DNA from: Clitoria ternatea
Taxonomy: Eukaryota; Streptophyta; Magnoliopsida; Fabales; Fabaceae
Reading direction: 5' to 3'
Assembly: GCA_037962975.1 (NCBI GenBank)
Contig: CM075673.1
Location: 162,956,667 to 163,020,666, forward strand
Length of the DNA: 64,000 bases
How positions within the stretch are numbered: position 1 is the first letter of the stretch; every line of letters starts with the position of its first letter. Positions 43,979 through 56,800 of this stretch are shown here, piece by piece. Under the pieces are notes generated by a model, which was given only the letters and a program-made list of their open reading frames with translations, had not been told where the DNA came from and searched no databases. Position numbers and translations under genes: made by a program.

Positions 43979-45166
43979 ATTTTTAGATAATTCAAATTAG
44001 GCTTATAACCTTTCCACAACCAATGTTATGTTATATACAAATTTTTTATAAGAAATCCTATTTTGTACATGACATTGGGATAACAAAGCTTCCATGTTAA
44101 AGATTATTAGGCGTGGAAAACTACAAGCAAAGAATATCATTTCCTTCAAGACCCTATTTTTCCTTTCAATTATACTATTAGATTCTAGTGAATAAGGTAG
44201 AGTTACTTCATGTATTATACCTTTTTTTTCACAAAAGACATTAAAAAGCAGAAATTCTCTTCCCCTTTCTAACCTAACACTTTAATCTTTTTATTTAATT
44301 GATTTTCTACTTCGTCTTTTTGAAGCAAGAAAATGCGATTCATCTTTATTCTAATCAAATAAACTTTAGTATATCTAGAAAAATGATTAACAAATGTCAC
44401 ATAATATTTTTTATCACCTCATGTTACCACTTATTTTAATTCACTCAAATCTAAATGAATTGAAAAAAGCAAATAAGATTCATAGTTCATGGGAAATAAG
44501 ACTTTTTTTATAATTTTGAATTTGACACATACACCACATTTATTTTAATTTGTGTTTTGCAAACCATAAATCAAACCATCATCATATAATTTTTTCAAAC
44601 AAGCAAAATTAGCATGTCCTAATCTAGCATGCCACAAATCAAATGAGTAAACAATATAGGTAACTGATGAAGAACTTCCATTAACAACAATAGAAATATT
44701 AAGTACAAATAACCCTCACAATACCCTTTGCCCCATAAACATATCACTTTTAGAGAATTATAGGCTTGCACCATATTGGCTCTAGTTGCCAATGTTGTTG
44801 CTCCAATTGCTTTAATCTACTTTCACTTGGCATCCTCAACTAAGATATAGGTAAATATGTCTACTAAGGATAACTCGTTGTGTTTCTCTAACATAGCTTT
44901 TCGGTGAGAAAACCTATTATGAGCTTACCCTGCACATTGATATTCTTTTACTTTAGATCCTCTAACAACTTATGATACTCATTAATTTGCATCTTGATAT
45001 CTTTGTCATTCATCATCTTCTAGAGTTAAAAATTACTTACCATAAATTTTTTTCTCTTTGTAGGCACAATACTCATCAAAGAGACCATTAAATAAAGTGT
45101 TAAGAATAGTGTTTAACTATACCTCATGTGCATTAACCCAAAGTTTGAATTTGTTGGGATTGATTG
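43979..45166 (-). pseudogene. Old Ty1/copia element, part 2: integrase and gag remnants
   Basis: The minus strand reads WHARLGHANFACLKKLYDDG (pre-integrase), then HLDLSELK, YYVTFVNHFSRYTKVYLI, and LPYSLESNSIIERKN (integrase core), ending at LWKGYKPNLNYLKM next to the LTR. Upstream is the gag piece LWVNAHEVQLNTILNTLFNG. Many stops and frameshifts. Confidence 0.75.
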
Positions 45167-45468
45167 TGTTAGAATCCGAGAGGAAGAAAACGAGAAAATT
45201 TGAGAAAGATAGAGAATTATAAGGAAGAAATAAAGAGAAAATATAGAGAGACACAAGATTTATAAAATGAAGTTTTTATTATTATGTATCTCAGTATCAA
45301 TTACAAGGTAAAGTTACATATTTATATAAAAGACTAAAAAAGGGAATTACATGGTAACTAAGGTAAAACACAAATACAATAATATAACAAACTTGTAAAA
45401 AACTTGTAACAGAATGACTTGTAGAATAGGTTGTAGGTCACATGATAGATATTTTAATATCTCTAATA
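45167..45468 (-). repeat. 3' LTR of the copia element (302 bp)
   Basis: On the minus strand it starts TATTAGAGATATTAAAATAT and ends CGGATTCTAACA. About 20 bp longer than its partner, with several substitutions and indels. Confidence 0.9.
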
Positions 45469-45481
45469 TTCCCCTGTGTAA

Positions 45482-48400
45482 TTCCAAGGTCCAGATTGAA
45501 AAGCAAAGTCAAGTTTCTTAGTTAGAAAGTATATTTACAAGTACTAATTATAATTTTAGAAAAACTGTAAGAGACTCTTTCAATTGATGAAATCTTTGCT
45601 TTGACAATGGTTTAGTCAATATATCAACAAGTTGATCTTGAGAGGAAATGTGTTGAACAGAAAGAGACTTATCTAGAACTCTTTCTCTAACAAAGAAAAG
45701 GTCTAGCTCCATATGTTTGGTTCTTGCATGGAGAATAGAATTGTGACTAATTGCAACTGTACTTTCATTATCACAATAGATGGTAGGTGTAGTGCAAGGA
45801 ACATGAAGTTCTTGGAGAAGGGATTGAATCCATAAAACTTCTTGTGCAGAGAGCGTTAAACTTTTGTGTTCTGCCTCTGCACTAGATCTAGCAACCGGTT
45901 GTTGCTTTTTGGACCACCAAGAGACTAAATTTGAACCAAGAAAAATTACAGATCCTGAAATTGATCTCGTGTCATCAGTATCGGAGCCCTAATCGGTATC
46001 ACAAAATGTTGTTATTGTAAGAGAAGAGAGAGATGCAGAACGCTTCAATAGTAGGCCATGATGCGGAGTTCCTTTTAGATACCGGAGTATCCTTTTAACA
46101 GCCTACCAATGTGTGGAAAGAGGGTTTGTAAGGAACTGACAAATTTAATTCACACTGAAACCAAGTTCAGGTCTAGTTATGGTAACATATTGAAGGGCTC
46201 CAACTATGGACCTGTATAAGAAAGGGTCAGAACATGGTTCCCCTTCTGTTTTGTTCAGCCTTCAGGAGGACTGCATAGGTGTACTGATGGCTTTAGCCTC
46301 AGCCATGTTAGATCTTGCCAAGAGATCTTTAATATACTTGGATTGAGAAAGATGAATTGAGCCATTTTGTAGCTTGGAGACTTATATACCTAGGAAATAG
46401 GAGACCGGTCCAAGATCTTTTAAAGCAAAGATGGTATTTAAGTGAGTAATTAGAGAAGAAATGAGAGAAGATGATGATCCAGTGATGATGATGTCATCTA
46501 CATACACTAGGACATAAATGATTCCTTTAGTTTCTTGTAATATGAATAAGGAGGAGTCATATTTGTTGGTATAAAATCCAAGACTCAACAGAGTGGAAGA
46601 CAGCCTATCAAACCAGGCTCTAGGAGACTGTTTAAGACCATAAAGAGCTTTATGTAACTTGCAAACAAGAGTGGGATCTTTGGTGAAACTCGGGGGCTGT
46701 TCCATGTAGACTTCCTCATTGAGGATCCCATTAAGAAAGGCATTATTTACATCTATTTGATGTATGGGCCAGGACTGAGTTAAGCCAATAGTAAGAATTA
46801 CTCAAATTATGACAGGTTTTACCATAGGAGAAAACGTTTCATCATAGTCATAACCTTCTTGTTGATGAAACCCCTTTGCTACTAATCGAGCATTGTACTT
46901 GTGAATGGAACCATATGGATTTTCTTTGATTCTAAAGACCCATTTATAGCCTATGACAGAATCTATGGAGAGGTAGAGGTACAAGGGACCCAGTCTGATT
47001 AGCTAATAATGCAGAATATTCCTATTTCATTATTGTAGTCCACTCAGGCGATTTGAGTGCTTGAGAAGCTGAAGCTGGTAAGGGAATGGTTGCAGCAACA
47101 GTATACAGTAAAGTAGGATGTAACTTGGGTTTTACAATACCATATTTTGATCTAGTTTGCATAGGGTGAGTTGATCTAACTTGATTATATGCAGGTTGTG
47201 AAATGGAATTAGACTCTGTAGGAGAAGAGTATGTTGAGTTCGGATCAGAGGAAGTAGCTGCAAAAAAATTATTGGGTTCATGAACAGAATGAGTTGAAGA
47301 AGAAGTTGACTGAGTGGGTGAGGAAGTAGTAGCTATAGAAACATTGATTGGTTCAGTAACAGGAATAGCTGAAGGAGAAAATGAATGAGTAGCTGAAGAA
47401 GTAGAATTTGTAGGTGAAGGAGGAAACATATTCAATGGTTCTGCATAGAAATTTGGAATAATTTCAAGTACAGTGGAAATAGGAGATGGATGGAACTCAA
47501 AAGTGGTTAATGGCTTTTGAAAAGGAAAGCGATGTTCATTAAAAAGAACATCCTTAGAAATATAAATTTCACCATCTTGAGAAAGGCATTTATAGCCTTT
47601 ATGATGTTGTAAATATCCTAGAAAAGTACATTCTGTCGAACGATAATTGAGTTTGTGTTTGATGTACGATCGAAGAAATGGGAAACATAGCCAAAAGTTT
47701 TTAGAATAGAGTAATCAGGAGCTGTTTTATATAATTGGACATATGGAAAGAAATTTTTATTTGAAAGAGATGGTAAGCGATTTATGAGATAAGTGGCAGT
47801 TTGAAAGGCATGATCCTAGAATTTAAGTGGGAGTGAAGCTTGAGATAGCAAAGTAAGACCTATTTCTACAATGTGTCTATGTTTCCTCTCTATGACTCTA
47901 TTTTGATGATGTGTATGAGGACATATAAGTCTATATTGGATTCCTAAGTTTGTAAGAAAGGATGTGAATGGCCTAAATTCTCCTCTCCAATCAGATTGTA
48001 CAGTTTTAATTTTGCAGCCTAGTTGTAATTCAATCATGGTTTTAAAATCTTTAAAAATAGAAAGAGCCTCAGATTTTCTTTTAAGAAAATAAATCCAAGT
48101 AAACTGACTATAAGCATCAACAAATGACAAATAATATGAAAAACCACCAAAGGATTCTGTATATGTAGGCCCCTAAATATCACAAAATTAATTCAAGAGG
48201 TGTAGTATAAACAGTTAAGGAAGAAGTAGGAAGCCTATGAGCTTTTCCCATACAACATGAAGGGCAAAAGAAATCATTACTTTTATTTAAATTTGGAATG
48301 TAACATAGTTTTCCAAGAGAATTAATAACATTTGTATTGGGATGTCCTAATCTCTTATGCCATATAATATAATTTGTGAAAGTGTGTGGTGTAGTCTGTG

Positions 48401-50169
48401 TAGCTGTGAGTGTGTGATTGAACTTGTGGTACATCAGTATGAACAAAATTTGAAGAAGAAACAATATCTAGAAATTTACTGATGCAGTTCTATGAGAAGA
48501 CGTTGATGTGCTGGCTTGGGAGCAGGTAGAAGTCAATGCAGGAAACACATATAGACCTTTATTAATGACAAATCCTTCAAGTAAAGCCTAGTGGGAATCC
48601 TGAGATTTCACAACACAGTGATTATGATGGAATTCAAAATACACTTTATTGTCTCTAGCAAATTTGCTCACACTAAGCAAGTTAATAGATGGTACTAAGA
48701 GCATATCCTTAAGAGTGAGCAAGTGAGGTGTGTGCAATAAAGCTTGAAAACATGAAGAGCCAACAAGAGATATAGGTAAACCTTGCTCGTTCCCAAGAGT
48801 TACTCTGTCAAAGTCCAAGACAACAGACGGTGTAGTGATTTAATGTGGGTCAAACGTCACATGGTGAGTTGCTCCAGAATATGCTATCCATTGATGTGAA
48901 GGAAGAGTCTGAAGAGAAGACTGTGGTGAGGACTGAGGAGGAAGATATGGTGCTGCCATGATATTTGCTAGTATAGTGGTACCGTAATTTGAAGAGGGAT
49001 GAACCAGAGTATAAGGAAAGGGAATAGGATGTCGAACTTGGAGATACAAAGGTTGAGGAACAGGTGTGGGAGAAGAACCCGAGGTATTTATGTACGATTG
49101 AACATTATAAGAAGTCATGTAGGGTCTAAATTGAGAAGAATAAGGATTACTTGGGTTCTGAGCAACCTGACTTGAATTAGGGCTGTAGAATTAAGTATTG
49201 AAGCGGTGATAACAAGTTTGAGCATCATGTCCAGGTTTGAAACAAATTTGACAGTGAAGAAAATTGTGACGTCCTCAGTTTCCACGGCCTCTTCCAAACC
49301 GACCACCACCACGAGGTCGAAATCCACCATGAAAGTTCTGAAAAGGAGGCGGTGTCTTCAGATTAGGAAAGAGTAAAGGTTGAGATGATGAGTTGGTTCT
49401 AATTGTTGAAGCTTGAGAAGGTTAAGAGAGGGCATGAACTTGCGGAAGAGTGCTTTGCACTGAATCGTTGGAGTCTTGAACAGACACAGGATTTCCTTAA
49501 GTAAGATTGACGGACGCTGTAGGAGGGAGAGCACGATTTCGATCCAAACGAAACTCATGCGCAAGAAGTAGGGATTCTACCTCAGAACTCAAAATGCTCA
49601 GGTTTGCTGGTGAGTACCACAACAATTGCATCATAGTCTTCGGGAAGTCCATCGAAGACAATACCAAGTTGTTCCTTGAGTGAAACAGGATCACCTATAG
49701 CAGCGAGAGTGTGAGTGATGGTTTTCACCTGAAAAAGGTACTCTGAAATCGACCTTAAGTCTTTCTTGAGGTTTCTGAGCTTCGATCGAAGTTATCGAGA
49801 CTTAGCATGAGTTTGTCCATGGAAGTGTGCATGGACTTTAGTCCACAACTCTGATGCATGTGAGCAACTGATGACTCTGGTGAGCACAGATGCAGAGAGA
49901 GTAGGTTAGAGCCGAGAGAGGAGGAGTTGATCTTGTTGCTCCCAGATACAGAACGCAGGATTTGTGCGATTTGCAGTTCGATCATCCTTTGTGAGAAACC
50001 TAGACGGAACCACTGGATTTTCGACAAGATGATGTAGAGAATGTCCTTTAAGGACTGGTTCGGTCTGTTGCTTCCAAAGTAGTAAATTCTTGTTGTCAAG
50101 TTTCTCAGTGACGGTGTGCGGAAACGTCAATGGCGGCACGGGGGGAGAAAGAAGGTAAGAATCAGCCAT
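45482..50169 (-). pseudogene. Copia gag-pol, broken by stops
   Basis: Gag starts at 50169 (MADSYLLSPPVPPL, TVTEKLDNKNLLLWKQQ), with an in-frame stop after 87 codons and more downstream. The zinc knuckle CQICFKPGHDAQTC is at about 49253-49212. The protease motif reads WIAYSGATHHVT near 48890, where D of DSGA is replaced by Y. The pre-integrase motif WHKRLGHPN and its CPSCCMGKAH cysteines are at about 48430-48230; the integrase core has SFVDAYSQFTW, VQSDWRGEF and NRVIERKHRH. A Ser/Thr-rich linker follows at 47022-47435. RT has YKWVFRIKENPYGS, KALYGLKQSPRAWFDRL and YVDDIIITGS (46705-46382). RNase H ends with ARTKHMELDLFFVRE and QLVDILTKPLSKQRFH (about 45700-45500). It cannot make a full polyprotein. 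Confidence 0.88.
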
Positions 50170-50173
50170 GGAA

Positions 50174-50192
50174 GCTCAAGCTCTGGATACCA
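50174..50192 (-). other. Primer-binding site of the copia element
   Basis: Directly after the 5' LTR the minus strand reads TGGTATCCAGAGCTTGAGC. The usual initiator-Met site of plant copia elements is TGGTATCAGAGC, so one C is inserted. Confidence 0.8.
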
Positions 50193-50472
50193 TGTTAGAA
50201 TCCGAGAGGAAGAGAAAGAGAAGATTCGAGAGAGATAGAGAATCGTAAGGAAGAAAGAAAGAGAGAATAGAGAGAGACACAAGATTCATAAAATGAAGTT
50301 TTATTATTATGTATCTCAGTATCAATTACAAGGTAAAATTACATATTTATATAAAAGACCAAAAAAGGGAATTAAATGGTAACTAAGGTAAAACATAAAT
50401 ACAACAATATTGTAATAGAATGAGTTGTAGAAGGTAGTAGGTCACATACTAGATATTTTAATATCTCTAATA
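50193..50472 (-). repeat. 5' LTR of the copia element (280 bp)
   Basis: Partner of 45167-45468. Same TATTAG...CTAACA ends on the minus strand. Confidence 0.9.
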
Positions 50473-50720
50473 GATAGGTTTGTCATCATTCAATATGAAA
50501 TAACCTTCGTAATTGTCCAAAACTCAAAACACATGTTTTAGTGAACGTTGGCAAACTTTGACCTACGATGGAGGGTTTCAACACATTGGTGGATGGATGT
50601 AATTGGATGAATCTTCATTGATAAACTCTTAAGATTAAGAAAAATGTCTCATTTCCCTTAATATTCTGATGAAACCAATCTCGTTAACTCTTAGAAAGAA
50701 ATGGAAGAGAGATTTAAAAA
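50473..50720 (-). pseudogene. Old Ty1/copia element, part 3: gag N-terminal region
   Basis: Minus strand reads DNYEGYFILNDDKPI up to the insertion point. The gag piece NKFKLWVNAHEVQL resumes at 45166 on the other side. Frame is broken. Confidence 0.45.
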
Positions 50721-53629
50721 ATTAAAGCAACTAACAACTATAATCAAGGATTACTCTTAAAATACCAAAGGTAATATCACAATAATCAAAGAAATTTTAA
50801 ATGGACAAAATCTGTTACAAGTAATTAACAAAACCAATGGGAAATTAATAAGAAAATAATGATAAGAATATTTTCATTGTAAAAAAAATAATTCTCTTTA
50901 AAAATTCTATATAAATGCAAATCAAAACCATTTAAATTATAAATGGTCAAAACTGGGCTTACTATGAAAGGCTTTAAATTCTGAATTTTAAATTTTTAAA
51001 AAATTAAGTGGTTAAAAAGTGCTCAACCTGATATTGTCATGCATGTGGGGTGGGGGTGGGAATTGCTGGATTTGAATTTGAAGCTGATATTTTTCTAATT
51101 TGTTTTATGTGATTGTTATTGCTAGTAGTTTTAATTAATTTGGATTATCATTGAGTTATAATTTTAAAATTTAGTTACAAATTAATTTTATAATATTTTA
51201 ATATTTATCATTTTTAACATATATATTACGAGAAAGATTTTCTTGAATGAAAGTGAGAGAAACGAATTTATGTGATATAATCATACAATGAATGATGAAA
51301 ATTAAAAGTTTTTAAAGTCACGTGATCACTTAAAAATTCACGTAAATTTTTTAAAAACCCATTAATTTTAACTATCTATTGTATAATTATATGACCTATA
51401 TTTGTTTTTCTCGCTCACATAAAAGAGTATTTCTCATATATATACATTATATATATATATATATATAATATTTAAAATAGAAATTTAAAAGATGTAGTAG
51501 TGGAAGTAATCCAATCTGATTGGTTTTGTTTGACGTTCATATGCCTTACTTGAGAGAATGATTGACAGCATAAGGATAATAAATGAGTGAAAAACTTCCA
51601 AACATGATGTTGGATGTATCATTGTATAGATACAACGAATTATGGGAACATATGTCATTGAAAAAAAATGTGAATAATATAGGTAGAAAATATTATTTTA
51701 GAAAATAGTTCGTTTGGTTAAGTTTATTTTTAAATATTTTTTTAAAAAGTGTTTCTTTATAAGTATTTTTTTAATGTTGCTTCTTAAAATAAACAGAAAC
51801 CAACTTAATTTTAACTTTGATTTATTTTTAAAACTTTAAATAAATATATCAAAATTTAAAATAAATATTTTAAAAAAATACTTATCACTTAAAATAAGAT
51901 AAAATTAACGAACCCCACGTGCAAAAGACATCCTTCATTTAAACCGGAGAAGCCCACATGAAACAGACATAATAAATCTCAACTAACTTTTCATCTTTGT
52001 CCAAAAAAAACTAACTTTTCTTCAAAAAAATTTCAAGTAACTAACATAGTGGTCTATTCGAAAATTAACTATAAAAATAAAATTAAAAAATTGAATAATT
52101 ATTATTAATTCTATAAATTATTTGAGAATTAAATTTCTTATTAAGTAATTTTTTATTTAGTTGGTCATAATATATGTTTGATATTAATTATAAAAATATA
52201 AAATACAAATTTAATAACTAATATTAATTCTATATATTATTCAATAAAATTAAACTTTCCAAATAAATGTATTTTTTTAAGCTCAACTCCAATTATTAAT
52301 ACAACATATAACCCTACCATCTAATAATTCTCGACAGCGCCGAAGAATTGGACCAACCGTAGCCACAGAGACCGAATATTTGGCTAGAATAGAAAAATTC
52401 TAAATCCACAAAAAGAAAAAGAATTCTAAGATTTTTTGGTGAAGAGTACAATTCTTAGATAATGTGAACCAGATGTGAAAAAAATAGTTATAACAATTTG
52501 TTTATAAAAAGTGTGAAAAAAGATTATATTTTTTAATTATAAATATATTTCTATTGTAGTAGGAAATTAAAAATATAAAATATTACAAATTGAAGATTAT
52601 AAAGTTTATCTCGTATGGATTGTGAATATTAGAGATCCACCAAACTTATTTTTCTCATGTAAATAACTAAAATCATTTAACTATATATAGAGATCCACCA
52701 AACATTATTTTTTGTGTATCGGTACTAAATTAAAGAAAATTTTTAGACAAAAATTATCATTTTACCTTTGAAAAATATTAACTGATTTTTCCTTAAACTT
52801 CTCATTGGACTAATAAATAGCAATAAAATCCTCTTCTTTTAAAAGTAGATAAATACAAAAAGAAAAAGAACAGAATTTTCCCAACAACCTAAAATTTGGG
52901 TGAATATATAAGAGAAGAATAATGAAAATACGAAAAAGTTTTTCCCAACAACCTAAAATTTGGCTTTTACTCAACCTTCCTCCAGCTACGTATCTGATAT
53001 ACATCAGCAATAGTTAATGGTCCATTACATAATTCTTTTCATATTAAAAATAAAGAATCAATGATAACAACATCACTTAAAACTGATTGTCTTAAAAAAT
53101 AGACACCAACAGCAATGCCAGTACCCCAATACACCCCTACCTATGCCCACCACTTTCTTACGCTACTCACTGTTAGGTCTCTGATATACTAGTCCTATTT
53201 AAGAGTTTATAATATGATTTAGTTAGATTTTGAAGTAAAAATTGAGTCAAATTATATAAGAAAACATATACAGTTTGATTTAGTTCAATTATAAAAATTA
53301 TGAAAATTAAATCAAATCAAGTTTATTACAATTTGGATTGGTCCATTGTTTAAACTTCTGTTTTAAATATAAAATATAGGAAAAGATATTCACTAGACAT
53401 AGGATACAAGGGTACCCCAATCTGTTTACAGCTTCAATTAACTTAGTTGTTGGAGCCAAGTACAACATGACCAATTTTAAAAGCTTGAAGGCACATCCTT
53501 AGTTCCTTATCCTCGAAAAGTTCGAGGATTGTAATCATAATTTACTCTTTTTGAAATATTATATCAAAGTACATAAACACTAGCATGCTTTTCAATAGTT
53601 CTGCAATCACATTCTGTATGGATTAGTAT
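50721..53629. other. AT-rich intergenic region
   Basis: No gene, terminal repeat or RNA gene recognised. It includes a G-run near 51048-51058 and a short (TA)n near 51448-51467. Confidence 0.4.
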
Positions 53630-53635
53630 TTTATT
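53630..53635 (-). terminator. Polyadenylation signal of the 107-residue gene
   Basis: The minus strand reads AATAAA, about 220 bp beyond the stop at 53853, a normal distance for a plant 3' UTR. Confidence 0.55.
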
Positions 53636-53852
53636 ACTGAAATTCATATGATGACACGGTCTTACAAACAAAAAGTGAACCACAAATATAAGTGCAGAGA
53701 AGACTCCTTGCTATCATACATCACTATTAACCGATGACAGTTTGATCCTTATCTTGAAAGAAATCACATCCACAGGCGCAGGATCGTCATCAATAACCTT
53801 GAAAATCTCTTGAACCCCCGAACAGAAATTGTTAAGAAACACCTCTCTATAT

Positions 53853-56800
53853 TTACTTCTTTCCCTTCTTGCTTTGCTTCTTCTCTGTATGACATTACAA
53901 AAACAAATATTAGAAACTAGCTACATTACTGCTGATTTTTTACAATTGCATTGTTATTAATCTTCTTACCTGGAATATTTAAACTCGTAAATGTATATTA
54001 CACTGGTTACACAAACCCGACTAGACCTTTTCTGAGTTGAATTTGACTTGAAGAAAAGGATGGTTAAATCAAAGAATCACACAGTATGACAAGGTCAAGT
54101 TTTAAACAGCAAGTTTAGTTGAGAATGAAGAATTCAGTACCCTAAGACAGATTAACACCCACAAACTGCATTACATATTTACATTACACATGTTTACACG
54201 TGTATTGTATTGTATTGTAAAGGAGCTGACAACAGATTAGCTACCTAGTTTTCTCCTAGCTTCAGATTTTGCAAAGAAGTCCCTCCATTCATCAGTTAGA
54301 ACAAAAACTGGTTCATCATCTTCTTCCTCACCATCTAGTTCTATATGCTCCAGCTCTTGTGAAATTCTGCCACCAATCAAAAGCATCAGAAGACAGATTA
54401 CATTTATAAAGAATAAGAAAGAGAGTAGAGGATGGAACCACACTGAAACCTAGGATTCAATCACTTTCAAGGTTTGCCTAATTATAACTAGAAAATGGAT
54501 ACAAGGACAAATCAAGCCGTGCAAAAACATAAAATATACAGTTATATTTCCCAGGCTAACCATGACTGCACAATATCCAAATATAATAGAAGGTAACAAG
54601 AAACAACTTTGGGGCCAGAACAATGGAAAAATCAAATTAACAAAATTAGCCATCTATTAAAAAACACACAATTTTAATAGAATGATGATACATAGTCGAT
54701 TGGGTTATTCAAAGGGAAAACTTTTAGTTGGAGAGACAATAGCTCAAATACAGCATTGATCCACATAACCCTGCACAGATTTGTACTCAATTTGGGATCA
54801 AATCAAAGATGCATCTTCTTCCATAATAATTCAAATTGTAACTATAGGTTGCTCTCAAACCTTTTCAGTGTTTCATTTTTGTTCCATAAATTCTTTTTAA
54901 AATTCACTTTTAGGTGTCAAATTCAGAAAAACCTATTTATCAATTCCAACTTCCAAATTTTGTGCTTTGTGTCAGTCTTTTCAATTCGGTTTTTAATCTT
55001 TTCTGTTTGTGATATACATAACTCTCAGTGGAACTTCAATTTGTTTCAGTAAAATCTCAACTAAAAGTTTTGAATTTCTTGGTATTTTAGGTTTCAAATT
55101 ATGTTTCGTCTCTAGCTTTGTCCATACAAAGTACAAACTACACAATTGTTTATTAAACTTCAAGTTTTGCACTTTAAAGTGTCTTACTAAAATATCAAGA
55201 GAATCTCAATTTAATTCCATACAATTTCTGACAATGTTCAAATCTCTAGCTACCAAAGTACTTTCTGACAATTTTCAGATCTCTAGCTACCAAAGTACCT
55301 TTCAATTCTATATGCAAATCCTCCTACATTGAATAACCCCATTTATAGACTCTCTAAAATCCTGTTCAGACTAAACTTGCAAATTTTCAATTTCTACAAC
55401 TCTGCATTGCAAAGCTTTTATCACTACTTCCAAATTTTTGTTCTACCTGGTTATATAGTTTCATGACAAACAAACAGATTACCATATCAAAGAATGCTTC
55501 TGTGCTTCACTACAGACAAAAACTATATAAAAGCATTATATGATTCCTGCTAAATCCACCTTTATAACGTTATGAAATTTTTGAAGGGCAATAAAGCTGT
55601 CCCCCTACATCTTGTGCATGGTCTCATTTGTTACTTCTTAGCAATATCAAGCAAAAATGAGACTCATCCTCTAAGAAGTAGGTATTTATTGACAGGCACT
55701 CACTCTTGCATGAGAAAGTTCTTTCTCGTCATAGTGCATACCTGTCATTTTTTCTCCAATTCAATCTTCCCTTTTTTCTACAAGCTCTAATTCAATCTTC
55801 CTAATCTCAACCATTCAATTCCAGTTAATTAATATTCACTCAAAGGTAGACCCAATGTCCAATGAGTAACCTCACCTCTAGCTCTTTTCTCTCTTCTCCC
55901 CTTACCATGGTCCTTTCATCAAATTCAACTTCATAATCACATGGTTTCAGTCACCATGGTTTTCAATTACAGTTCGCAGCCACACTAGCCGCAATATTAA
56001 TTGGGCCCGTTTGGATTGTGAAAATGTTTCATGTTTTTATTTTTTTGATTTCAGTTTTAATATAAAACTACCATCATGTTTTCTGTTTTCAAAAACTTGT
56101 ACTAAAAAAAGTGAAAATAGAAAATAGAAAACAAAAAAAGTTGTTTTCAATGTTTCCTATACAAAATTTTGAAAACAGAAAATAGAATGACAGTTTTATA
56201 ATTAAAACTAAAAATCAGGAAATGAAAACAGGAAACATTTTTAAACGAGGCCTTACAGTTTTTGATGTTTCCGCATCCACATATGGCTGCAATTGCAGGC
56301 TGCAATATTTCAGTATCGTAACTATAACTGCAAGCAAAACCTTATGAAGCACGGTCACCTTTCTTCTTTGAAGTATCGCAGGGTTGGACACATTTCACAC
56401 TGACATCTCCCAAACACGAATCCGATACTCCCCAATCGGTGTCCAATTTATAAATCATTTTTTGTTGGCTTAACACATGAACTGACACCTCTATATGACT
56501 CACACACTTGAACTGATACCTCCATATAAATGAACACAAACTTTTTTTTGTTTTACTAGGAATCAAATTTGTGCCAATGAGCTCACAACAACTCACGCAC
56601 TCAACTAACCAATTAAGCTAGTCCTTGTAGACATAAATGAACACACTAATCTTATTAAAAAGTTTTTTTTTGAACTTTAAAAAATGTTAATTTAAATTAA
56701 ACTATAATATAAAAATAGTAAAAAAATAATGTTTCTCAATCATATTTTGGGGCCGGTAAAATTGTAGGACTTTGAAAGTTTGATTTGAGAAGATAAATAT

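Larger units (their letters stand above)
45167..50472 (-). mobile_element. Nearly full-length but defective Ty1/copia element
   Basis: 5306 bp with LTRs 45167-45468 and 50193-50472 and a near target duplication (GATTG left, GATAG right). On the minus strand the order is LTR, primer-binding site TGGTATCCAGAGC (initiator-Met type with one extra base), gag, protease, integrase, RT, RNase H, polypurine CACAGGGGAATA, LTR: the Ty1/copia order. Multiple stops break the single ORF expected. It is inserted in the gag of the older copia element. Confidence 0.9.

Noticed and set aside
53780..53884. Longer alternative frame of the last exon (RRSKARRERSKYREVF...)
   Set aside because: It needs a different phase from exon 2; the in-phase reading gives a short Lys-rich tail with a stop and a polyadenylation signal at a normal distance.
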